Translations under genes and position numbers: made by a program
Assembly (NCBI GenBank): GCA_031002005.1
Contig: CM061919.1
Location: 36,855,088 to 36,919,087 of the forward strand
Reading direction: 5' to 3'
DNA from: Vandiemenella viatica
Taxonomy: Eukaryota > Arthropoda > Insecta > Orthoptera > Morabidae
DNA length: 64,000 bases
Shown here: one piece after another, positions 55,521 to 64,000 of the stretch
Numbering within the stretch: position 1 is the stretch's first letter
How the letters are laid out: every line of letters starts with the position of its first letter
The notes under the pieces: generated by a model
Databases searched by the model: none
What the model was told of the DNA's origin: nothing
What the model saw: only the letters and a program-made list of their open reading frames with translations

Positions 55521-56540
55521 CTACCTAGATTTGCCCTCTACAAATTTTATCTTTAAATTCTTTCAAAGTTTTTGGTAAATTATTCATCATTTCTCTTGGT
55601 AACTCACTCCAGTCCCTGACACCCTTACCTAAAAAAGAGAATCTTCCCACACCCTTGTGCCTGAAATCGAGTGCCAGCTTGTGCTCATGGTCATCTTTTC
55701 CCTTCCATGCACTACTTTTCATACCTATTGCAATATCTTTCCATGCCTCATCGCCAGTATATGCCCTGTACACTCCCATGACCCTCCTCATCCTCCTCCT
55801 GTCTTGCAATGAATTCCATTCCAGCTCCTTTATCATATCTGTCCTGATTGCATTCTGCGATAATTTCCAGAAACAAATCTAGCAGCCCTTTTTTGCACCC
55901 TCTCCAACTCCTGTTTTTGATACGTAAAATGAGGGTCCCATACTACACTACCATATTCGAGCAATGGTCTGACCAAAGTTTTGTAACCCAATTCCTTGAC
56001 TTCTCTCGTACATCCCCTCATCACTCTCTCCAACAAATGTAGAACTTTGAAACCTTTTCCTACCACCTGTCCTATGTGTCCTGCCCAGTTAAGTTTGTTA
56101 TCAAAAGTAATTCCAAGATATTTACATTTCAAGTCTTCAGCAAACAATTCTTTTCCCACCTTATATTCATAATTAACCTTTTGTTTTTTATTTGTGTATC
56201 TAATAAGCTGACTCTTCTTTGCGTTTATCTTAATCAATATGAATTCACTGATCATATCAACATCTATTTCATTACATGGGAGGAATTTACTCACAGCTAT
56301 AAATACCCCACCTCCATGAGAATGTAATCTGCCTTTACGAAAAACGTTCATGCTATCTTTAAAAGTTTCAGTGGAACTTATTTCCAGTTTTAGCCAACTT
56401 TCTGTACCGATAACGATATCTGCTTCTGTGCTACAAATAACACTTTCAAGTTCCGGTTGTTTGTTACAAACGCTTCTACAGTAATTACGAGAACTTTTAT
56501 CTGTCGAGATCCTTTTACGTTCCTCCTACATTCCAGGTTG
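55521..56540 (-). pseudogene. LINE-4, CR1-like, internally deleted
   Basis: On the minus strand: ADIVIGTESWLKLEISSTET near 56420 (endonuclease, catalytic Glu in TESWL), MNVFRKGRLHSHGGGVFIAV, then a direct jump from ISEFILIKI to KKSQLIRYTNKK, so about 450 residues of endonuclease and reverse transcriptase, including the catalytic motifs, are deleted in frame. The thumb follows: KCKYLGITFDNKLNWAGHI, YKTLVRPLLEYGSVVWDP, RVQKRAARFVSGNY, then ELEWNSLQDRRRMRRVMGVY and KGVRDWSELPREMMNNLP. Dead, but a deletion that kept the frame is notable. Confidence 0.8.
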
Positions 56541-57350
56541 ATTGGGTTGCCCGTAACTGTATTTCGTCTTCGGGTCTTCCTCCCTCAGCCTAAAAAACCA
56601 CCCAGTGCATTCCACATGGCCCCTGCCACCCGTGTAGCCGTTCCTCATCGGGTGACACTGCTATTGCCTGGACGGGTTTATATCAATAGGTAGGTAGGTA
56701 GGTAGGTAGGTAGTCGTCATGTTCTGGCTGATCAGTAAAAAAGTTTGAATGGTACAGCGTTACCATTCTAACTTTTTTCTCTTCAGTTTACTTAATAAAT
56801 AACTTTATTCATAGGCCGCGAGAGCCCTGTCCATAAGTTGCCATGTCGCATTTCACTCTTGATCTGTGCAAATTGATGCCCACGGATGGTGGGATTTAAC
56901 ACATTTCATTGTAAATGTTTGAAGAAACAAACTCTGCTTACGTAGTCGCCAGTGATTTTGCCTATTGACACACTTTACCGTGTTAAGGAGAATCACAAAA
57001 AGGAGATTAACAAAAATAAGTTTTGCATTAACAACTGAAGTTTAATTAATATCCCAATTCCCACCCACACCAGTCATGATCACTTGTATCATCAGACTTC
57101 TATAAATTTCCGAGGTTGTAGAATCCTTAGCCAAAACAGCTCACTCTAACAATTCTTTATAACTCTTACACACATCTGGCTTGTATACCTAACTATATGA
57201 GAACGATGCAACATTTAAAAAAAAAGGTGGAAACACCCACACACATATAATGTGTCCGACCAACACAGCTCCAGTGAAACTATAGGGAGCTGGTTTTCAC
57301 AAACCACATGTGTCTGTTTTGTGGGTGTTCTTAACCAACTTCCGGAAGAC
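56541..57350. other. no gene recognised
   Basis: Includes a (GGTA)n microsatellite at 56689-56714 (TAGGTAGGTAGG). A 78-codon frame at 56457-56693 is antisense to LINE-4 in its first part. Otherwise nothing. Confidence 0.35.
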
Positions 57351-57356
57351 GATGTG

Positions 57357-57466
57357 CATTCGGGGTCTTCCTCGGTAGTTATACATAGCCGTGGGAAATT
57401 TGCCTCCTTGCATCCGAGGTCTTCCTCGGTACTCACACAGACCTGTGGGAAATTTAACTATAAAGA
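57357..57466. repeat. two tandem units of 55 bp
   Basis: GCATTCGGGGTCTTCCTCGG at 57357 and GCATCCGAGGTCTTCCTCGG at 57412, each followed by GTGGGAAATTT. They are part of a 139-codon open frame (57252-57671) with no known domain. Confidence 0.6.
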
Positions 57467-57694
57467 TCCACGTGGTGGTATTTCTAATAGCATAGCCGGT
57501 TCTCGATCTCCCGATCCATTGGTTTTACGAGTAGTTCATAACACACGGCTATACTACCCCTCCCCCTCCCTGATTCACTTGTACAGCACAGTTGTATCCT
57601 ATAACTGCAAGATAGATAGCAGAAATATTATTTGTTTATTTCATTCAAGAAAACTTGTCTCATCCATATAATAATTAGGATCACTCTCCAAATG

Positions 57695-57702
57695 TATGTA
57701 TA
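57695..57702. repeat. 8-bp target duplication, left, of hAT-4
   Basis: TATGTATA, identical to 61032-61039. Confidence 0.85.
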
Positions 57703-57740
57703 CAGGGCCGGCAGATAATGTGGGTATGGTGGGTAGCAGT

Positions 57741-57782
57741 ATCCACCCGGGATATTCCGGGTGGGTATTTTACCCACCCGGA
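57741..57782. repeat. overlapping palindromes near the left end of hAT-4
   Basis: CCACCCGGGATATTCCGGGTGG forms one hairpin and CGGGTGGGTATTTTACCCACCCG another, sharing the middle arm. Two alternative stems of 8 and 11 bp, possibly subterminal transposase-binding sites. Confidence 0.7.
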
Positions 57783-59139
57783 ATTTGTAGCGACTGAGGG
57801 TGCACAAAAGGGAAGAAATAAGAGAAAGAATGAGAGACCAGAACAGATAAGCATATTAGTTTCAGTATTAATAAAGCGTGAGAGAAGCGCAAAATTCCTT
57901 TGATGTTTCAACAGATATAACCAACGAAACTATCGCCTACTGAGCTCGATGAACGGCAAATAGTTGTTCTGCGTGAAAGCAAGAATGCTGCGGTAAAATG
58001 TCGTACATTCTAAACCGTCATGCGTGAAAGCCGCCTTAGTGTATTTCGAACGCGCTTTGGCTTAATCCGTGTGTATTGTCGACAAAAAGTTCATAAGGAT
58101 AAATTCTTGGTCAAGCTGTAAACGAGAATCGAATCAAGTGTAAATAATGCTAGAAGACAGCAACACGTGAGGGATAAATTTCATGGACCTTAGACATAGG
58201 TCCATTGGAACTTTAAAAGATGGGCTTTTCGGTCAGCTGACAGTCTTATTTTTGTTCTTCACTATATCCACAAGTATATCGGTAATGAATATTCAAGAGA
58301 TGAAACGGAAGTTATATTATGGAAGCCGAAACAGAAGCAGAAGTTATATAAAAATGTTGTAAAAAATGTAAATTGGTGTCACTGCTCTTAATTTACTTCC
58401 TAGTTACTTCTATTTAACAGAAATGTCAAGTGAAATAATGTTTATTTTAAAAATCAATCAGGGAGTAGCTGACTTTAAAGTAAATAATAGATTTCTAATA
58501 TTTGAAACTAATATACAAAAGTTAAAAATTGAAAGTTAAATTTTGAAAACAAAAGCTTAGTAGCCTTTTCTATTTTAAATTGCTTCTTTTTTCACCATAC
58601 ATTAATGCTGCTTCACTGAACATTTTATCGCTAGCAACACTGATAGGCGTGGTAATGACAATTATATGGAAATTATATGTAAGCGTTAATTTACCAGCAT
58701 TTAGGAGGCTCTTCTTTTGATGGAAGTCGTTTTTGCTTCAGTTGCTGGACCAAACTGACATTGATATTTTCTTTCTTGTTCTTACAACTTAAGAATTGCA
58801 TTTAGTTTCTCACACTCTTTAAATTCTGGAAGCATACATTTCAAATGACTTTCTAAAACTATGGTACAATGGCAGAAATTCTTTTTCACATAATGTACTC
58901 TTTACCAAAGATTAATTTTTTTCTCCTGATCGGACTTGGTTTCATCTTGAGAGACACTACTGATTACACAACAAAATATATAATTAGCAGTTAAACTCTC
59001 ACGGCATTAGTTCTCTTCATACCAATTAAGCTGAAGCTTTAAGAAACTTTGATAATATCAACGTGGTACAATCGATATCATTCTCAAACAGATGTTCCAT
59101 AATCCTAAGAGTTGTCGAAAATATTTAGTATCTTGAAGG

Positions 59140-60770
59140 CCTTGGCGAGACAAGGTTTTTTGTGAGAGGAGCCAACAGCGATGAAAAGTCATGGCATTTT
59201 TAAAATCTCGAGCTGAAGATGTGACTGATCTAAAATAGTGGCTGGAAAGAGATGGTTACAAATGGCTTCATAATGACTGTCAGAATGAAATTCTTGATTC
59301 GATGGCTACTACACTACAGTCTGAAATCGTGGAAGAAATAGCATCATGTTGGCTGAGAATCATTTCGGAAGATTTCATTGCAAGTGAACATTTTATTGGA
59401 TTGTATTCAACTGCGAACACCAAAGCAGAAACCTTATTTGATCCGGTCATTGACATTTTCACCAAGCACTAGTTGACGCTCACAAAAGGATACGAAGAGG
59501 CTTTTAATGTTTGTGGAAAATAACAGGATTTCAGTCACGAATACGCAGTGAAGAGCCTTGAGCTTTATTTGTGCATTGCAGTGCCCAAAATCTCAATCTT
59601 GCTGTACGAGATGGAATTGAGAGAGTTATAACAGCAAGAATATTCATAGGAACTATAAAAGATTTTGCAAACTTCTTGCGAGACTTACCGAAACGACTTG
59701 GACAGTTGAAGTAACTGCAAATCGGAATATAAAAAGGAACTAATGATGATTTGCCTTTTTTGTAGCCTATTGTCCAGCAAGTTATTTCTAAAGATTACAA
59801 GTTAAATACAATTTTTTAAATTATGTTTTTATATTTGTAAGCATATCTATACATTTTTTTACAGGTGGTTAATGAGAAGCAGTATGAGAAAATTATTTGC
59901 AGCAAATACACTTTTTATACGATCATTCTGCAACAGAGAAGTAGATAGCGCTGTCGCTGATAAGGTGTCTGGATTTTAGTCCTACATGGAATCGTTTGTG
60001 TATTTTCTGTTTATTGATGACGATAGAAATTTATAATCGCTTCGGAATTTTGAATGCAGATCTCCAGAAATCGAATCTATATGTTATTGGATCGTGTGAG
60101 TAGATAGAAGCAATCACCGTCGTTTTGTACTGTGTTCGAGATTCAAAATTCGAAGGAAAGTATGCAGTCACTAACTTTGAAATCAATGAACCACAAATCC
60201 CACATCATCATCAAATTCCCATCGCCTGGACCAAGGTGGAAGGGAAGAACTTCGATTTGAAACACCTCAAGATTTTTTCGTAAATCTTATATTGAATTTT
60301 ATGATCAAGTACTGTTGTTGTTAAAGAGTCGATTCCATAACGATTCCATCCACTTCTTAAAATTGTGAGAATGATTCGGTGTGGGACAACCCGCAAATAT
60401 TGAAATAATTGTGAATTTCTATAACCATGATTTTTACCAAGAAAGATTTCTGAGTGATAGAGACATGTTTTTGCAGCTTTTGAAAAGGCAAGATGAGAAG
60501 GAAAAAAAATATGAGAGGAGTTGGAGATTTTTCACAAAAGTACAGACTAGAAGACTCATACCAGATTTTGTGCACTACTCGTCACGATTACTGGGTCGTC
60601 CTGTTAGAATGAATGAAGTTTTCGTCTTACACCAACTCAAGACTTACCCAGGATCGACAATATTTCAAGACAGACTCAATGATATCGCAATATTACATTT
60701 ATATGGTAATCTGACAGAGGAACAGTATTTTGATAAATTGTTGAATCGGTTCATTTCCAAACAAGCATAG
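59140..60770 (+). pseudogene. hAT transposase remnant (DUF4371 and dimerisation domains)
   Basis: Recognisable pieces in order: LARQGF near 59150; WLERDGYKWLHNDCQNEILD and MATTLQSEIVEEIAS near 59240-59345; DFIASEHFIGLYSTANTKAE near 59375-59430; HCSAQNLNLAVRDGIERVIT near 59567-59625; FANFLRDLPKRLGQLK near 59665-59713; and the dimerisation end FQDRLNDIAILHLYGNLTEE near 60665-60720. The stretch normally carrying the first catalytic Asp (between EIAS and the HFIGLY motif) is deleted, and the region 59720-60380 is poorly preserved. Stops and frameshifts throughout. It is the usual order of a ZMYM-type hAT transposase. Confidence 0.75.
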
Positions 60771-61031
60771 CGCTGCATAGTTTTTGTATTGCGCAATTAA
60801 TACTGAATAGTAAATTAAAAATATAATTTTTGTATAAATCTAGATTTATATTGAATAGTCTTTAAATTCATTTTTTAGTTTTAATCCGAATGAATTTCTA
60901 TTATGAATTATTATTTTAGGTAAGATAACCAATTAACATTTTAAAGGGAATCTCCCCATTCCCCCCCCCCCCCCCCCTCCAAACTAACTGCCTGACTACC
61001 CACGTGGGCCGAACATGAAACGCCGCCCCTG

Positions 61032-61039
61032 TATGTATA
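61032..61039. repeat. 8-bp target duplication, right, of hAT-4
   Basis: TATGTATA, second copy. Confidence 0.85.
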
Positions 61040-61058
61040 TATTATGGTTTGGTACTAG

Positions 61059-61222
61059 GGACCATTCTACGTGAAAAGTTGGGTTTGAAGCGAAGCAAGC
61101 AGCTATTGCCAGCTGAGATTGATATCATTCTTGGAGCAAGCAGAAGCAATGGAAATATGTATTACATGCTTCTGTTTAAAACTTCAAACACAGAAACAAT
61201 TAGCTCATCTAAAATTTGTAAG
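61059..61222 (+). pseudogene. chromo-shadow-like open stretch (HP1-type), possible exon or relic
   Basis: 54 codons open, from after GGTACTAG (a possible splice acceptor) to a TAA at 61223; a GTAAGTAAG donor-like site sits at 61218. The peptide includes GLKRSKQLLPAEIDIILGAS then RSNGNMYYMLLFKTSN. The pattern I-I-x-G-A-(S/T)-x-S-x-G-x-(hydrophobic)3-4-x-(W/F)-K fits the first half of the chromo shadow domain of HP1 proteins, which dimerises and recruits partners to heterochromatin. The second half (helix pair) and any chromodomain were not found. It could be a true exon, a processed relic, or chance. Confidence 0.35.
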
Positions 61223-61225
61223 TAA

Positions 61226-62180
61226 GAAATAGTAAGTTTACTTTCCTTTTTGTGAAATAAGAATTTTGAATGTACTCCTATAAAACTACTGGATTTTTTT
61301 TCTAAATACCAGAAGGGATAGATGTATCAGATAATTGTGAATAAATGAATGCATTACAATATGCTGTGATGAAATAGGCCTAAACAGTACAAAAGAAAAT
61401 ACTCAAAGACAAAAGATGTGTTCTTTGAAATAAGACACTTCGGAAACCAAGAAGAAAAGTAAAGGAAAACATGAAGGCACTACCACAATGCTAAAATGGC
61501 TACCAAATGGAACTGGACCAGTATATATTAGTGGAAGTTTCAAGTCGGCAAGCAGTTACTTTTTTCACAGAACTGCTGAACACTTATCTATGCTGTGGAG
61601 GATACCACTTTGTTGGAAAATATACGATATAACAATTGTAAGTATGGGGAAAGTTAAAGACCCTTTACTACGAATGTCATACATACCAATTTATACCGTA
61701 TAATACTCTAAGGAAGACATTGTTGTGTAAAAGAATTAAGGAATTTAAATTCCTGAAGGTTATGAAACGGCAACAGTTTGGTTTATGGAAACGAAGATCA
61801 ACAGAAAATGACATAAATAAATCTGAGCAGATAACTTGCGAAACAAGCCATGTATCAATGGTATATTTACCTACATCTCAGTGCCTTTGGTAATTCATGG
61901 TGGTCAGAGGATACACACAAGTTTTGCATGACATCTTGAAAGAATGCTATTTTGGAAGAACTGCAGCACTTCATATCTTTGTCCATTAATAGGCAAAACA
62001 TTTTGCAAAAGGATGTCCACAAGTTTGTCTGTGCTACAGAATTCTGGGATATTGCTCTGGAAACTGTTCTCAACAGAGTTTGAAGGAACCTTAGTCTTCA
62101 CAGAAGATGTTTTGCTGCTAGTTGGTGGTGGAAATACTGGAAGAAAGATCGAGACAAATAATAAGAATTAAGAGTAACAC
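61226..62180. other. no gene recognised
   Basis: AT-rich. Frames at 61488-61703 (plus) and 61867-62171 (both strands) have no domain I can name. Confidence 0.3.
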
Positions 62181-62199
62181 ATGGAAGGTAAAAGACGAC

Positions 62200-62360
62200 T
62201 GTGGACACAAGCTGACACTTGATTTTTATACATAAGGGAGTAGGAAAATTTTCTTTTGTGGGCATGGGATCGAAATAAGTTACATAGGGAAGTGATGAAT
62301 AATATACCTAAAATGCTGAAGGAATTTCAAATTAAAATTTATAAATTGAAAATGTAGATA
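62200..62360 (+). pseudogene. LINE-4-type fragment, ORF2 C-terminus
   Basis: LLWAWDRNKLHREVMNNIPK followed by MLKEFQIKIYKLKM parallels KGVRDWSELPREMMNNLPKT and LKEFKDKI of LINE-4 at 55540-55620. Only the last 40 or so residues survive. Confidence 0.6.
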
Positions 62361-62462
62361 GGGGAGGAATTTTAACACTAAAGCTGTAACTCGCAACTTT
62401 GTCCATGTAGAATTTGAGATTAGTGGCAATAATTCATAGTTAAACTATCAAAGAAATTTTGG

Positions 62463-62868
62463 ATATTAATAAATTTCTCTCGGGCTTCCAGCCGTGTTAA
62501 GATGTTACATTTGTGGGATGTCAATGCTTAACTGTTTGTTTATTCAGCCGCTGCCACGGAAATGGTGTAGAAATAAGATCAACTGATTTATTAGTAAACA
62601 GGGACACTGTTTATCAACTCAGTGTGGCCTGGAACCCAGCTATTAAAATTCTGAAACAGTTTCGCATCGGTAATGAGCAGAAGAGTGGATGACGTAATCA
62701 CGTTGTGTTGCTTTTTGTCTTCCACTGTTTCTGTGGCAGCGGCTGAATAAACAAACAGTTAATCATTGACATTTGGTTGAGAATGAAGGCAGAGAAGGAC
62801 GCCTTCGAAACGTCCCACAAATGTAACATCTTAACACGGCTGGAAGCCCGAGATAAATTTATTAATAT
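62463..62868. repeat. foldback (inverted) repeat with hammerhead-like motif in one arm
   Basis: The left arm 62463-62562 (ATATTAATAAATTTCTCTCG, CTTCCAGCCGTGTTAAGATG, ATTCAGCCGCTGCCACGGA) is the reverse complement of the right arm 62728-62868. The right arm has about 40 extra bases (62772-62813), where the left arm goes directly from the TGACAT side to CCCACAAATG. The spacer is about 165 bp. Confidence 0.75.
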
Positions 62869-63425
62869 ACAACGCCGTGAAAAATTACGATCCTACAATT
62901 TTGGATATTGTCGGAAATTCGTTCACGGGGGTTGTTAAAGTAAGGACCTCCCACTTAAACAATTAATTCAACGCCACTATGACAAAGAAATTAATACGGT
63001 GCGTGAATCGCATTCTATAAAAGCTTTTAATAATTTGAGGAATATTTCATCTTCAATTTCTCAGCGCTCTAACGTTACATCAAAATGAAACATTCCATAT
63101 TTTACATACCGAATGCCAAGGACACGAGAACAACATCTTGTCTACCAACAAACATTTACTGCAAGGATGAGCAGACAGAATTGCGATCAACAAAACATAA
63201 TTGTATCTCGCAATGGATTATAGAAGTTAGATTATTGCACCATTTAGCAAAATGATCCACCTTAATAACATAGTGTTAATATGGCCTGAATATGTCAAGC
63301 ATTTTGTCAGTGATACTGTTTAGTCACACATAGGATTTTATGTATGAAGAAGATAGACTGTAAATTATTACTCTCAACCCCTCCACCCGCCTTTGGTGTT
63401 TGCATTGCTGGCTAGGCCTAACAAC
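62869..63425. other. no gene recognised; short open stretch
   Basis: 62950-63087 (plus) is open for about 45 codons (PLKQLIQRHYDKEINTVRES, then HSIKAFNNLRNISSS) and is not recognised; it directly follows the foldback repeat and could belong to the same retroelement. Confidence 0.3.
63418..63425. repeat. candidate left 8-bp duplication of hAT-5
   Basis: CTAACAAC immediately before the terminus; the partner copy lies beyond the window. Confidence 0.35.
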
Positions 63426-64000
63426 CAAGGGCGTATCCAGGATCAGAACTAGAGGGGGGCAAGATATGAACTGGGGGGAGGGGGCAGCTCATATTGGTTT
63501 CAAGGAAGTGGGGTGGAGGACTGAAACATGATGATTTCTTACAAAATGAAACTCGAACCTATTGAGGAAACTATTTTTATTATTGATAATATAGTAATCC
63601 AACCACTTAATCTAAGGACCTACTATGTAGTTAATTAAGATTGTAACTCAGTTTTCTTTATGTAAACATTAATTGTCTCGGATTCTCAGAAAATTTTTCA
63701 ATAACTTTGTTTATCAATATCTCATAGTGTTCTTTCACGAAATTTTGATGCACACTCATCAGGCATAATCCAGTCAATCTTTCCTCTACCTGAGCCAGTT
63801 CTTTGCTCGTCGAAGCGTACTGAAGGCAACTTAATTTTTCCTCTAAAAGGAGTGGGGCAGCAGTTAAGGTGGGTCGAAACCGGTAAACAATAAATTTAAT
63901 GAATATTGCAACAGGTTGGCTATGTTTCATTTTACAATTGAAGAAATACCGTTGCTGTTGATGCTGCCATGCTCAAGATTTTGTATTTTACTATTTTTAA
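63426..64000 (-). mobile_element. hAT-5, partial, runs off the window
   Basis: The terminus CAAGGGCGTATCCAGGAT has the hAT pattern CA-x-GGGCG. G-rich subterminal DNA follows (63451-63487), then the 3' end of a transposase on the minus strand. The rest lies beyond 64000. Confidence 0.65.
63658..63930 (-). pseudogene. hAT transposase, C-terminal dimerisation part
   Basis: On the minus strand, VEERLTGLCLMSVHQNFVKE then INKVIEKFSENPRQLMF is the usual end of hAT transposases (RLTGLxLMxxH followed by a helix with VIxxF). The upstream LLLEEKLSCLQYASTSKELA replaces the more typical ERSFS..L..IK segment and is diverged. The 90 codons are open and end 230 bp from the element terminus, as expected for the 3' end of the gene. 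Confidence 0.6.

Larger units (their letters stand above)
57703..61031 (+). mobile_element. hAT-4 DNA transposon with decayed transposase
   Basis: 3329 bp. Ends CAGGGCCGGC and, inward from the right, CAGGGGCGGC (9 of 10), with perfect 8-bp duplication TATGTATA. It carries transposase remnants of the DUF4371/hAT-dimer type. A strong palindrome lies close to the left end (57741-57782) and a C run close to the right end (60960-60976). Confidence 0.9.

Noticed and set aside
57252..57671. 139-codon frame with two GVFLG-type repeat units
   Set aside because: No recognisable domain, no splice or promoter context; only the 55-bp duplication is kept as a repeat.

Overview
The window looks like AT-rich nuclear DNA from an arthropod, most likely an insect with a large, repeat-filled genome. 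A polyneopteran (stick insect, orthopteroid or cockroach relative) is my guess from the style of the tRNA-derived SINEs and short repeats; this is inference. The evidence for a eukaryote is direct: GT-AG introns, SINEs, LINEs with APE endonuclease, Ty3/Gypsy LTR elements, Helitrons, and hAT, Tc1 and Merlin-like DNA transposons. I see no bacterial, viral or CRISPR features.

One clear host gene is present: the first two coding exons of NMNAT (nicotinamide mononucleotide adenylyltransferase, NAD synthesis) on the + strand at 39582-39657 and 39775-39995. They are joined by a 117-nt intron and followed by a perfect GTAAGT donor. I did not find later exons. A second possible host-derived piece is a chromo-shadow-like open stretch at 61061-61222. 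Nearly everything else is mobile DNA, mostly decayed.

Region by region: 1-4.1 kb holds two opposed remnants of an LTR element (gag-like coiled-coil proteins and a tail-to-tail pair of LTR-like arms). 4.45-9.72 kb is a near full-length RNase H-bearing LINE on the minus strand with a 12-bp target duplication. 10.08-15.13 kb is a Merlin-like DNA transposon whose long inverted termini are built of about 171-bp tandem units in an alternating A/B pattern. 16.2-17.2 kb holds a LINE tail and a 150-bp tandem repeat.

17.79-39.10 kb is one nested block. An outer hAT-type element (8-bp duplication TGTGCAAA) contains Gypsy element A (LTRs at 17.89 and 32.44 kb). Gypsy A was hit in its reverse transcriptase by a Helitron (20977-21993) and by a 5'-truncated LINE-like insert (22320-30403), which in turn contains Gypsy element B (22593-29597, minus strand, AAGG duplication). 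The same outer element also holds a small Helitron and a hAT inside a hAT, the inner one carrying another Helitron with a tRNA-like segment. Most joins carry exact target duplications, so the order of insertion can be read.

40.1-44.5 kb is the NMNAT intron: a TIR element with a large hairpin plus diverged satellite-like repeats sharing a GGTCCAGG motif. 44.9-50.3 kb is a second RNase H-bearing LINE with a solo LTR in its reverse transcriptase and a (CAA)n tail abutting a Tc1 fragment. 50.7-55.4 kb holds three copies of one CR1-like LINE in alternating orientation, followed by another LINE (55.4-56.5 kb). 57.70-61.03 kb is a hAT element with a decayed transposase and a perfect 8-bp duplication. 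The window ends with a foldback repeat carrying a hammerhead-like motif and the edge of one more hAT element.
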